Shown in pieces: positions 1 to 6,863 of a stretch of DNA of 20,549 bases. Made by a program: the position numbers and the translations under genes. The stretch is taken from contig CAJWBY010000074.1 in NCBI GenBank assembly GCA_913020705.1, positions 1 through 20,549 on the forward strand, given 5' to 3'. A model generated the notes under the pieces. It was not told the origin of the DNA, did no database searches, and saw only the letters and a list, made by a program, of their open reading frames with translations. Position 1 is the first letter of the stretch. Each line of letters opens with the position of its first letter. Origin of the DNA: an uncultured Colwellia sp. (lineage in GTDB: Bacteria > Pseudomonadota > Gammaproteobacteria > Enterobacterales > Alteromonadaceae).

Positions 1-1040
1 TTGGTTTTCGTGGATGGAATAAAATTGCTTTTGCTAGTCATCGTCGCGGTTTAAAAAACTTCAATCGTGGTATTGCTGCTTTTATTCTTGAAGATAATCA
101 ACAAGCAGAGCATCTATTAGCAAAAGCAGCTGAGCCATCAAAATTTCCTCGTACGGCTTATTTATTAGCTGCTGCCGCATCGTCAAAACAATCGCTACGT
201 TCAAACACCAATCATTATTTAGGCTTACTAGCACAAGAAGAGCATACAATAAAAACGTCTGGCTTAGAGTCTATATTAGTAACGATTAAATTATTGATGG
301 TGCAAGAAGATTTTGCACAAGCACGCACAATTATTGATGAACACCATAAGCATATTGGCCATGACGCTCGTTTGTTGAGTTTAGAAATTGAATTGAGTTT
401 ACAGGAAAATCGTTTTACCTATGTTATCGACCAGCTGGTTTCAGCGCGGAAACAAAAGACTATTAATGATGAAAAAATAGCCCAATGGGAAGCAATCGCC
501 TTTTATGGGGCTTTCAGTGAGACAATGCGCCAAGAGAGCAAAAATGCTTTAGCACTATTTTGGCAAAAACTATCGAAAAAGCTCAAACAACGTGAAGCCA
601 TTCTATTTGCTTATTGCCAAGTATTAGCCGAACACAAAATTACTGAACCACTGAATAAAATATTATTACCTGTGGTCAAAAAAGGTGCTGATATTAAGTT
701 TTTACAAAACATTCGTTTACTTCCAATATCTGCTGCTGATGAATTAATTAGCGTTGTGCAAAAGCACTTACATCATGATCAACATAGTGGAAAGTGGTTA
801 AGCTGTTTAGCAAATTTAGCCGCAAAGTCCCAGCAACTGCCCATGGCTGAAAAAGCATTTAATAGTTTGGTAAATCTAGATGGTCAGCAATACGACATTA
901 CTGATTTACTGGCTTTTTCTCACGTTTTAGAGCAGCAAGGTGACTTCCAGAAAGCAAATCAAGTATTAAATAAAGTGGTGGCTCAAACTGACGCCCACCA
1001 GAATGATGTTCTACAAAAAAATAACGGAAACCAAGCATAA
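1..1040 (+). CDS. hemY: HemY, heme-biosynthesis-associated TPR membrane protein (5' end outside window)
   Basis: The frame is open from the first complete codon at base 3 to TAA at 1038-1040, giving 345 visible residues. The first ATG (294) lies mid-protein and is not the start. HemY proteins are usually near 400 residues, so about 50 residues with the N-terminal membrane helices are missing. The visible start (GFRGWNKIAFASHRRGLKNFNRG) matches the basic, tryptophan-containing stretch that follows the helices in the HemY_N domain. The rest is helical and TPR-like, with repeats such as DYTQA-type helix pairs (for example QPMAEKAF and GDFQKANQVL). HemY is an inner-membrane protein linked to late heme synthesis, probably as a scaffold; its exact role is not settled. 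The downstream GNAT-type gene overlaps the stop codon by one base, suggesting translational coupling. Family assignment rests on remembered similarity. Confidence 0.83.
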   Translation, partial: GFRGWNKIAFASHRRGLKNFNRGIAAFILEDNQQAEHLLAKAAEPSKFPRTAYLLAAAASSKQSLRSNTNHYLGLLAQEEHTIKTSGLESILVTIKLLMVQEDFAQARTIIDEHHKHIGHDARLLSLEIELSLQENRFTYVIDQLVSARKQKTINDEKIAQWEAIAFYGAFSETMRQESKNALALFWQKLSKKLKQREAILFAYCQVLAEHKITEPLNKILLPVVKKGADIKFLQNIRLLPISAADELISVVQKHLHHDQHSGKWLSCLANLAAKSQQLPMAEKAFNSLVNLDGQQYDITDLLAFSHVLEQQGDFQKANQVLNKVVAQTDAHQNDVLQKNNGNQA

Positions 1041-1678
1041 TGAATTTAACCATCGACTTTAAAAAGCCTGAAATTGCAGGTGCTTTTGACTGGCAACTTT
1101 GCCAAGAAATTAATGTAAAAAACGACAAAGGCGATATTATTGCTAAAGCAGAAATTGAACTCATCACTATTAATAAACATCGTGATGCTATGGGTTCTTA
1201 TACTTTACTATCTAATGAAGATACTGATTGGGAAATTCCACTTAATCTTTACTTTAAGGGCCAAAACCTAACAAAAGATTTATGTGAAGAATTAAGCATT
1301 ACCCCGGATACAAAAAAAGCCAAAACACACATATTACTTGAAGCGATCAGTGTTCTACCTGAATACCGAAAACAAGCAATAGGCCAATATCTACTTAAAG
1401 AGATTGTGAAGCATCATGAAAAGGCACAATCTATTACGGTATTAAGCATGCCAATGCATAGCTTTTTAGATGCCGATGAGTGTGAAGATGAAAGCATTAA
1501 AGCTTACTATCAGGCTGCTGATTTGCAAAACTTAAAAGTACCGGATGATGATCTCGTTAACTTTTTTACCCATAGCGGTTTCATTGAATTTAAAGTCGAC
1601 GAAAGTTTACTTGAAGAGCCATTACCTTATCGGATACTTGTCGCTAGCCCACAAAGTATCTTAAAAGAAACCAACTAA
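1040..1678 (+). CDS. GNAT-family acetyltransferase-like protein coupled to hemY
   Basis: This is a 212-residue protein whose ATG overlaps the hemY stop codon (TAATG), so it is probably translated by reinitiation. Residues 104-117 (SVLPEYRKQAIGQY) look like GNAT motif A, the acetyl-CoA pyrophosphate-binding loop (R/Q-x-x-G-x-G/A), here as RKQAIG. Residues 175-184 (FFTHSGFIEF) resemble the later GNAT segment that often reads (Y/F)xxxGF. The first 95 residues are acidic and not recognised. No membrane segment or signal peptide is seen, so it should be cytosolic. The substrate is unknown. The link to hemY is positional only and does not prove a role in heme metabolism. A degenerate, non-catalytic GNAT fold is possible, because the second glycine of the loop is replaced by alanine. 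Confidence 0.65.
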   Translation: MNLTIDFKKPEIAGAFDWQLCQEINVKNDKGDIIAKAEIELITINKHRDAMGSYTLLSNEDTDWEIPLNLYFKGQNLTKDLCEELSITPDTKKAKTHILLEAISVLPEYRKQAIGQYLLKEIVKHHEKAQSITVLSMPMHSFLDADECEDESIKAYYQAADLQNLKVPDDDLVNFFTHSGFIEFKVDESLLEEPLPYRILVASPQSILKETN

Positions 1679-1739
1679 GCTTTTTTTTGTTGCGAGCAAA
1701 GATGAAATTTTAATATTAAAAACATAAAAGAGGTCTGTT

Positions 1740-2168
1740 ATGTTTGATATTCATGGTGATTGGAAAATTGAAGTTCATGGAGATATTATTGTTCAGTGGT
1801 TTTCTGGCTGCTGGAACGAAGAAGCCATTATTGCTTATGTTAAAGAATTTCAAGCGAAAGCAACCCCTTTAAAAGGAAAGAAATGGGCTATTGTTTCTTT
1901 ATTTGAAGATTGGGAACTAGGTGTTCCCGAAATAAACCAACATATTGAAGCCCATTGCGAATGGTTTAAAAATAATGGCTGTATTAAAGATTGCCATATA
2001 TACACAGCAAGTGCCGTTAAAGAAATGCTATTAGAGAGGTTAATACCACATACGGATGAATTTTATGAACGGCAAGTATTTACCAATAATGAAGACGCTG
2101 CAACTTGGTTGTCAAAATGCGGTTTTTATATTAATGGTCAAAATATAAGCAAAATCACCGAGAAATAA
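1740..2168 (+). CDS. SpoIIAA-like (STAS-type fold) small protein of unknown function
   Basis: This 142-residue soluble protein begins at an ATG preceded by a good Shine-Dalgarno site (AGAGGT at 1729-1734). The N-terminus (HGDWKIEVHGDIIVQWFSGCWNEEAIIAYVKEF), the central strand (KKWAIVSLFEDWELGVPE) and the C-terminal 'AATWLSKCGF' resemble the SpoIIAA-like/STAS-type families of short orphan proteins in proteobacteria. These typically show 'G.W..E....Y' followed by 'W...D...WE.GTPE'. No conserved phosphorylatable serine of true anti-anti-sigma factors could be placed with confidence. It stands alone: a 61-base gap separates it from the GNAT-type gene, and arfA converges on it from the other strand. 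No partner kinase or sigma factor lies beside it. Function unknown. Confidence 0.6.
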   Translation: MFDIHGDWKIEVHGDIIVQWFSGCWNEEAIIAYVKEFQAKATPLKGKKWAIVSLFEDWELGVPEINQHIEAHCEWFKNNGCIKDCHIYTASAVKEMLLERLIPHTDEFYERQVFTNNEDAATWLSKCGFYINGQNISKITEK

Positions 2169-2221
2169 AAAATCCTATTTAATAGATGCTATGTACTGAA
2201 TTAAGCGGCTATTAAATAAGG
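2163..2221 (-). terminator. arfA 3' hairpin with U-rich tail; stop codon in the loop
   Basis: On the - strand, 2221-2209 pairs with 2185-2174: nine continuous pairs (ATTTAATAG with CTATTAAAT), one bulged base, then three more (CCT with AGG). The 23-base loop contains the arfA stop codon at 2203-2201. The 3' arm is followed by A, six T, A, three T. The U-rich tail fits an intrinsic terminator, but the large loop and AT-rich stem are unusual for one. A double-stranded RNA processing site, as known for E. coli arfA, is an alternative or additional role. Confidence 0.5.
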
Positions 2222-2404
2222 TTCTTTACCTTGATGCTTGTTGTTACGCTTAAATGATCCTTTCCCTTTTTTAGCTTTAACAACTTGTAGTTTATAAACC
2301 TTAGATGTCACTAAAGCCGCAAAAAAATTCTCTTTAATTTTCCCTCGACCTAAATCTGTCGTTATCGTATTTTCTAATGATTGAGTCTTTTTATTTTTAC
2401 TCAT
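2201..2404 (-). CDS. arfA: ArfA, alternative ribosome-rescue factor
   Basis: This 67-residue basic protein has the ArfA signature: residues 21-53 (GKIKENFFAAL... KAKKGKGSFKR) line up with E. coli ArfA 'GQIKDNAIEAL...NKKGKGSYMR'. ArfA enters ribosomes stalled at mRNA ends lacking a stop codon, places its basic KKGKGS tail in the empty mRNA channel, and recruits RF2 to hydrolyse peptidyl-tRNA. It backs up tmRNA. The ATG has a good Shine-Dalgarno site (GAGAGG at 2418-2413). The first 18 residues extend beyond the core seen in E. coli. The tail ends EPYLIAA, much like an ssrA tag (ENYALAA), and an RNA hairpin covers these codons, which fits the known control of ArfA through non-stop mRNA. A terminator-like hairpin lies just upstream, so arfA needs read-through from fre or its own promoter; none was convincing. 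Confidence 0.88.
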   Translation of the reverse strand: MSKNKKTQSLENTITTDLGRGKIKENFFAALVTSKVYKLQVVKAKKGKGSFKRNNKHQGKEPYLIAA

Positions 2405-2424
2405 CAGGCTTTCCTCTCAATAAT

Positions 2425-2450
2425 AAAGCCATCGATATGATGGCTTTTTT
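2425..2450 (-). terminator. Intrinsic terminator after ubiD-fre (possibly bidirectional)
   Basis: A perfect nine-base inverted repeat (AAAGCCATC at 2425-2433, GATGGCTTT at 2439-2447) has a five-base loop. On the - strand it follows the fre stop codon by about 45 bases and is followed by TTATTA. On the + strand it ends in six T, so it may also stop transcripts running leftward-to-right past arfA. It lies only 20 bases before the arfA start codon. Confidence 0.7.
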
Positions 2451-2493
2451 CGATCTATTAATTCTACACTATACCAACTTGATTAATTAGGTA

Positions 2494-3189
2494 TTATATA
2501 TAAGCAAAGGCGTCAGCAAACATATGTTCAACTAATGCACCTTGCGCTAAAAAGTCTGTACGTACTGCGCCAACCATATCAAAACGTCCTGCAAGATAAA
2601 TATCATAATCTCCAAGGTTTTTAATGTCTTTCATGACTGCCTTATGAACCATACCCGTTTGACCTTGCCAGTCATCATGTGGTGTTTCTACAACGGCATG
2701 AAACTCACCATTTTCTAAGCTGTTAATTATTTTAGTTGTTTTTTCTAATTCATAACAAGCGTTTAACTCGCGTAAGCCCCAATAAACGACTACCTTACGT
2801 GATGATTGTTGTGAAGCAAGAAGCTCATACATTGATTTAATATAAGAAAAACCAGTACCACCTGCTAAGAGTAATAACGGTCTTTCACTTTCAGTACGAA
2901 GTTGAGCGTCACCTAATGGCATTTCAATGGTTACTGTACCGTTAGCTTTTATGTGCTCGATAACTTGCATTGGATAACTATCAGCACCAAACGCACCTAT
3001 TTGTAGTTCAATCAATTCAGCATTTGGTGCACTAGCAATTGAAAAAGGACGTTTATCTTCTTCATTCATTACAAAATTTAAGTACTGGCCTGCTTGAAAG
3101 TCGATTTGCTTACTAGCTTTCAACAATACTTTATAAACAAACTCCGTTAATGATGTTAACGACTCTACCTGACACTCAATTTTATTCAT
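2494..3189 (-). CDS. fre: Fre, NAD(P)H-flavin oxidoreductase
   Basis: This is a 231-residue protein (E. coli Fre is 233) of the ferredoxin-NADP reductase fold. It reduces free flavins with NAD(P)H and supplies reduced flavin to other enzymes in the cytosol. The isoalloxazine-binding motif RPFSIAS is at 47-53, and the nucleotide-binding loop LLLAGGTGFSYIKSM is at 106-120. The C-terminus EHMFADAFAYI closely matches the end of E. coli Fre (EHLFGDAFAFI). No iron-sulfur domain is fused, as expected for Fre. The ATG is preceded by AAAGG. It lies 88 bases downstream of ubiD on the same strand, the same ubiD-fre order as in E. coli. Reduced FMN is the precursor of the prenyl-FMN cofactor of UbiD, which gives the pair a plausible biochemical link. 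Confidence 0.93.
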   Translation of the reverse strand: MNKIECQVESLTSLTEFVYKVLLKASKQIDFQAGQYLNFVMNEEDKRPFSIASAPNAELIELQIGAFGADSYPMQVIEHIKANGTVTIEMPLGDAQLRTESERPLLLLAGGTGFSYIKSMYELLASQQSSRKVVVYWGLRELNACYELEKTTKIINSLENGEFHAVVETPHDDWQGQTGMVHKAVMKDIKNLGDYDIYLAGRFDMVGAVRTDFLAQGALVEHMFADAFAYI

Positions 3190-3277
3190 TTTGTTAACCT
3201 TTATTCATTTATGAACAGCTTTCATTCAAATCAAACTGGACAAATTTTATCTATAAAAAACTACGATAATGTAGAGT

Positions 3278-4777
3278 TTACTTTTCATTGGGTGTTGAAA
3301 AAATATTAAGTTCGTCCCATATTTTATCAACGTCCGTTTTAATTTCTTCGGTCATCACAATAGGTTCACCCCACTCGCGATTTGTTTCACCCGGCCATTT
3401 ATTGGTTGCATCCATCCCCATCTTTGAGCCTAAACCTGAAACTGGTGATGCAAAATCTAAATAATCAATGGGAGTATTTTCAATTAAGACTGTGTCACGA
3501 CTTGGATCCATTCGAGTGGTCATCGCCCAAATAACATCTTTCCAATCACGCGCATTAACATCATCATCGCAAACGATAACAAACTTAGTATACATAAATT
3601 GACGTAAAAATGACCACACGCCCATCATTACCCGCTTAGCATGTCCCGCATATTGCTTTTTAATGGTAACAACCGCTAAACGATAAGAACAACCTTCAGG
3701 CGGTAAATAAAAGTCTTGTATCTCAGGAAATTGCTTCTGCAAAATAGGCACAAAAACTTCATTTAAAGCAACACCCAAAATAGCAGGTTCATCTGGCGGA
3801 CGTCCCGTATAAGTACTGTGGTAAATAGGATCTTGACGATGCGTTATATGAGTGACTGTCATTACAGGAAAGTCATCCACTTCGTTATAATAGCCAGTAT
3901 GATCACCGTATGGTCCTTCAGGTGCTGTTTCATCTGGATCTAGATACCCTTCAAGAATAATTTCAGCCGTCGCAGGTACTTCTAAATCATTACTAATACA
4001 TTTAGCTACTTCAGTTTTAGCACCACGTAACAAGCCGGCAAAAGCATATTCTGACAATGTATCTGGCACAGGTGTAACCGCACCTAAAATTGTGGCTGGA
4101 TCGGCACCTAAAGCTACAGAAATTGGATACTTTTCGCCCGGATTCGTTTGTTTAAATTCTTGAAAATCTAATGCGCCACCACGATGTGATAACCACCGCA
4201 TTATGATTTTGTTTTTACTGATTAATTGCTGACGATAAATACCTAAATTCTGACGTTCTTTGTGAGGACCACGAGTAACCGTTAACCCCCAAGTGATCAA
4301 AGGAGCAACGTCACCGGGCCAACATTTTTGAATAGGTAATTTTGTTAAATCGACATTTTCACCTGAAATAACTTCTTGCTGACACAAAGGTTTTTTAATC
4401 ACCTTTACAGGCATATTTAAGACTTGCTTATATACCGGTATTTTACTGATTGCGTCGCGAAACCCTTTTGGCGGTTCAGGCTCTTTTAGCATAGCCAGTA
4501 ATTTACCAACATCACGCAAGGCGGTTACATCAGGTTGTCCCATTGCTAACGCAACACGATCTGGCGTACCAAACAAATTAGTTAATACTGGCATTCCATG
4601 TGGAACACCGTCTTTATCTGTTGGATTTTCGAATAGTAACGCAGGACCTTCAGCACGTAAAGTACGATCACTAATTTCGGTCATGGTTAAGTCTGTAGAA
4701 ATTGGCTGAGAAATTCGTTTGAGCTGGCCTATTTTTTCTAGCTGCTTTATAAAATCTCTTAAATCACTATATTTCAT
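3278..4777 (-). CDS. ubiD: UbiD, 3-polyprenyl-4-hydroxybenzoate decarboxylase
   Basis: This 499-residue protein (E. coli UbiD is 497) aligns with E. coli UbiD along its whole length from MKYSDLRDF. It removes the ring carboxyl of polyprenyl-hydroxybenzoate in ubiquinone synthesis, using prenylated FMN made by UbiX plus a divalent metal. Visible family features are [17 protein letters not shown] (168-184, cofactor and metal region), [13 protein letters not shown] (192-204) and the catalytic acid-rich [17 protein letters not shown] (283-299). It should act as an oligomer in the cytosol, associated with the Ubi complex. The start codon ATG has only a weak upstream Shine-Dalgarno (AGTGA). The gene follows the rho terminator and leads into fre. 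Nothing appears truncated. Confidence 0.96.
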   Translation of the reverse strand: MKYSDLRDFIKQLEKIGQLKRISQPISTDLTMTEISDRTLRAEGPALLFENPTDKDGVPHGMPVLTNLFGTPDRVALAMGQPDVTALRDVGKLLAMLKEPEPPKGFRDAISKIPVYKQVLNMPVKVIKKPLCQQEVISGENVDLTKLPIQKCWPGDVAPLITWGLTVTRGPHKERQNLGIYRQQLISKNKIIMRWLSHRGGALDFQEFKQTNPGEKYPISVALGADPATILGAVTPVPDTLSEYAFAGLLRGAKTEVAKCISNDLEVPATAEIILEGYLDPDETAPEGPYGDHTGYYNEVDDFPVMTVTHITHRQDPIYHSTYTGRPPDEPAILGVALNEVFVPILQKQFPEIQDFYLPPEGCSYRLAVVTIKKQYAGHAKRVMMGVWSFLRQFMYTKFVIVCDDDVNARDWKDVIWAMTTRMDPSRDTVLIENTPIDYLDFASPVSGLGSKMGMDATNKWPGETNREWGEPIVMTEEIKTDVDKIWDELNIFSTPNEK

Positions 4778-4825
4778 AAATTTACATCACTTAATAGTTT
4801 AATCGTTTAGCTTAGTTTTCTAAAC

Positions 4826-4862
4826 AAAAACGCCAGACGTTATCACTAACGCTGGCGTTTTT
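4826..4862 (-). terminator. Strong intrinsic terminator after rho
   Basis: An 11-base arm (AAAAACGCCAG, 4826-4836) pairs with CTGGCGTTTTT (4852-4862). A nested five-base stem (CGTTA/TAACG) with a TCAC loop and one bulged A sits inside. On the - strand it ends in TTTTTG followed by TTT, 18 bases past the rho stop codon. It is symmetrical enough to work in both directions and separates rho from ubiD. Confidence 0.88.
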
Positions 4863-4880
4863 AATGAATAAAGTTAAACG

Positions 4881-6140
4881 TTATTTACGTTTCATAGAAT
4901 CAAAAAATTCATTGTTAGTTTTAGTCATTGCTAATTTATCAATAAGGAATTCAATGGCACCAACTTCATCCATTTCATGTACGATTTTACGTAAAATCCA
5001 CATTTTTTGTAGTTCATCCGTCTTAGTAATAAGCTCTTCACGACGAGTACCACTGCGGTTAATATTAATGGCAGGGAAAACACGTTTTTCAGACACTTTA
5101 CGAGAAAGGTGCAATTCCATGTTACCGGTACCTTTAAATTCTTCGTAAATAACTTCGTCCATTTTAGAACCCGTTTCTACTAAAGCTGTTGCGATAATCG
5201 TTAAACTACCACCGTGTTCAATATTACGTGCGGCACCAAAGAAACGCTTAGGACGATGTAAAGCATTGGCATCAACACCACCGGTAAGAATTTTACCTGA
5301 TGATGGAATAACGGTATTATAAGCACGAGCTAGACGAGTGATAGAATCGAGTAAAATAACGACATCTTTTTTATGTTCAACAAGGCGTTTTGCTTTTTCA
5401 ATGACCATTTCAGCAACTTGAACATGACGATTTGCTGGCTCATCAAATGTTGATGCAATAACTTCGCCTTTAACTAAGCGTTGCATTTCAGTTACTTCTT
5501 CAGGACGCTCATCGATTAGCAATACCATTAATTCAGCATCAGGATGGTTATGAGCAATACTTTGAGCAATGTTTTGTAGTAATAATGTTTTACCCGCTTT
5601 TGGTGGAGCAACAATTAAACCACGTTGTCCTTTACCAATTGGAGAAGCTAAATCTAAAACACGTGCAGTAATATCTTCGGTTGAGCCATTACCACGTTCC
5701 ATAGTTAAACGTTGATCGGGATGAATAGGTGTTAGATTTTCAAATAATATTTTGTTACGAACATTTTCTGGCTTGTCAAAATTAACTTCAGCTACTTTTA
5801 ATAATGCAAAATAACGCTCACCTTTTTTAGGAGGGCGGATTTTTCCATGAATAGTATCACCAGTACGCATACTAAAACGGCGAATTTGACTCGGTGAAAC
5901 ATAAATGTCATCGGGTCCCGCTAAGTATGATGAATCTGAAGAACGGAGGAAGCCAAAACCATCTTGTAAAATTTCTAAAACACCGCCACCAAAAATGTCA
6001 TTATCACCTTCTGCATGAGCATTTAATATAGCAAAAATAATGTCTTGTTTGCGGTTTCGGCCTAAATTATCAAGTTTCATTGACGCGGCAAGTGCCACAA
6101 GTTCGCTTATAGATTTTTCTTTAAGTTCGATCAGGTTCAT
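4881..6140 (-). CDS. rho: Transcription termination factor Rho
   Basis: This is a 419-residue protein, the same length as E. coli Rho and nearly identical over long stretches. Rho is a hexameric RNA-dependent ATPase that loads on C-rich untranslated RNA and terminates transcription. In order: N-terminal helical domain (1-47); cold-shock-type RNA-binding domain with GFGFLRS (61-67) and the [18 protein letters not shown] block (72-89); P-loop [11 protein letters not shown] (178-188); [12 protein letters not shown] and [13 protein letters not shown]ase motifs; Q-loop [11 protein letters not shown]-loop [13 protein letters not shown]. There are no insertions. The ATG has no usable Shine-Dalgarno: the preceding - strand bases read AAGAACCCCCCACT. 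The leader is C-rich and G-poor, consistent with autoregulation by Rho itself. It is transcribed away from trxA, which lies upstream on the same strand behind a terminator. Confidence 0.98.
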   Translation of the reverse strand: MNLIELKEKSISELVALAASMKLDNLGRNRKQDIIFAILNAHAEGDNDIFGGGVLEILQDGFGFLRSSDSSYLAGPDDIYVSPSQIRRFSMRTGDTIHGKIRPPKKGERYFALLKVAEVNFDKPENVRNKILFENLTPIHPDQRLTMERGNGSTEDITARVLDLASPIGKGQRGLIVAPPKAGKTLLLQNIAQSIAHNHPDAELMVLLIDERPEEVTEMQRLVKGEVIASTFDEPANRHVQVAEMVIEKAKRLVEHKKDVVILLDSITRLARAYNTVIPSSGKILTGGVDANALHRPKRFFGAARNIEHGGSLTIIATALVETGSKMDEVIYEEFKGTGNMELHLSRKVSEKRVFPAININRSGTRREELITKTDELQKMWILRKIVHEMDEVGAIEFLIDKLAMTKTNNEFFDSMKRK

Positions 6141-6223
6141 AGTGGGGGGTTCTTAAACTATTTTATGTTGAAGTGATTTGCCTGTTGGCATAATTGACAT
6201 TGGAGTTTGGTTTTTTTGAAATG
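6141..6223 (-). promoter_or_regulatory. C-rich, G-poor rho leader, candidate rut site for autoregulation
   Basis: Directly before the rho start, about 83 bases of the - strand contain roughly 23 C and only 6 G by hand count, ending in a run of six C nine bases before the ATG. Little secondary structure is visible. C-over-G enrichment in unstructured RNA is the known character of Rho-utilisation sites, and rho is autoregulated through its leader in E. coli. That this leader binds Rho is inference. Confidence 0.5.
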
Positions 6224-6322
6224 TTTTTCATTAGAAAGCTAAACTTAGCACTAAAATTTAACAAGGTAAAGGATCAAACTTTGATCTACTACTTTATCGG
6301 TAAAAAATTAGCGCTAAAATAC

Positions 6323-6352
6323 AAAAAAGGTTCGTAGATACGAACCTTTTTT
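6323..6352 (-). terminator. Strong intrinsic terminator after trxA
   Basis: A perfect 13-base inverted repeat (AAAAAAGGTTCGT, 6323-6335; ACGAACCTTTTTT, 6340-6352) has a four-base loop. On the - strand it lies 7 bases past the trxA stop codon and ends in six T then GTATTTT. It isolates trxA from rho, which must therefore have its own promoter between 6322 and about 6224. Confidence 0.9.
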
Positions 6353-6359
6353 GGATAGC

Positions 6360-6686
6360 TTATAAGTTTTTATCAATAAACTCTTTCAATTGAGTTTTAG
6401 ATAATGCGCCGACTTTTGTATCAGCGACTACACCGTCTTTAAATAGTAATAACGTAGGAATTCCACGAATACCGTATTTAGGTGGGGTAGTTGAATTTTG
6501 GTCAATATTTAATTTACCAACAGTTACTTGCTCTGCATATTCTTCTGCAATATCGTTTAATAAAGGTGCAATCATTTTACAAGGACCACACCACTCAGCC
6601 CAAAAATCAACTAATACAAGGCCTGAGGCGGTAATTACGTCAGTATCGAAACTGTCATCTGTTAACTGAACAATTCTATCGCTCAT
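6360..6686 (-). CDS. trxA: Thioredoxin 1
   Basis: This 108-residue protein is of standard thioredoxin length. It reduces protein disulfides in the cytosol and is itself recharged by thioredoxin reductase. The active site WCGPC is at 32-36, within [16 protein letters not shown], and the cis-proline is in GIRGIPT (P77). The buried aspartate (D27 in VDFWA) is present. The C-terminus [16 protein letters not shown] is typical. ACGGAG before the ATG serves as Shine-Dalgarno. A good promoter lies just upstream (6729-6757) and a strong terminator just downstream, so it is probably monocistronic. The trxA-rho order with divergent rhlB-gppA matches E. coli. Confidence 0.97.
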   Translation of the reverse strand: MSDRIVQLTDDSFDTDVITASGLVLVDFWAEWCGPCKMIAPLLNDIAEEYAEQVTVGKLNIDQNSTTPPKYGIRGIPTLLLFKDGVVADTKVGALSKTQLKEFIDKNL

Positions 6687-6728
6687 GTCTATCTCCGTTA
6701 AATGGTGGCGTTACGCCAATTGCTGACG

Positions 6729-6757
6729 ATTATAACTGCATCATAATGAATTACCAA
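6729..6757 (-). promoter_or_regulatory. Probable sigma-70 promoter of trxA
   Basis: On the - strand, TTGGTA (6757-6752, four of six matches to the -35 consensus) is followed by a 17-base spacer and a perfect TATAAT (6734-6729). Transcription would begin near 6722, giving a leader of about 35 bases. That leader holds a small hairpin (TGGCG/CGCCA, 6706-6718) just before the Shine-Dalgarno site. Confidence 0.7.
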
Positions 6758-6863
6758 CTTTGATCTTATAACTCTTCGCTATTTATTCCATTAATTTATT
6801 ATTAATAGCTACATTTACTCGATACCGTTTTTTATTAACTATATAACCTGTTAAGCTGTGCGC

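Noticed and set aside
898..1167. 89-residue - strand open frame across the hemY/GNAT junction
   Set aside because: It lies antisense to two supported genes, and its protein shows no recognisable pattern. The same applies to the antisense frames at 4864-5148, 13181-13495, 13780-14058, 14685-14939 and 15635-15846.
1679..1690. Run of T after the GNAT gene as a terminator
   Set aside because: No stem of useful strength precedes the T run; only a four-base CAAC/GTTG match spans it.
1708..1721. 14-base palindrome TTTTAATATTAAAA before the SpoIIAA-like gene
   Set aside because: It is pure A/T in an AT-rich spacer, where such palindromes are common, and no second copy was seen nearby.
6706..6718. 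Small hairpin (TGGCG/CGCCA) in the trxA leader as a riboswitch
   Set aside because: Five pairs with a three-base loop is too little to call a regulatory RNA; noted in the promoter entry only.
6858..6863. GTG start for rhlB two codons upstream of the chosen ATG
   Set aside because: It would add two residues not found in E. coli RhlB, whereas ATG 6864 aligns exactly with the family start.
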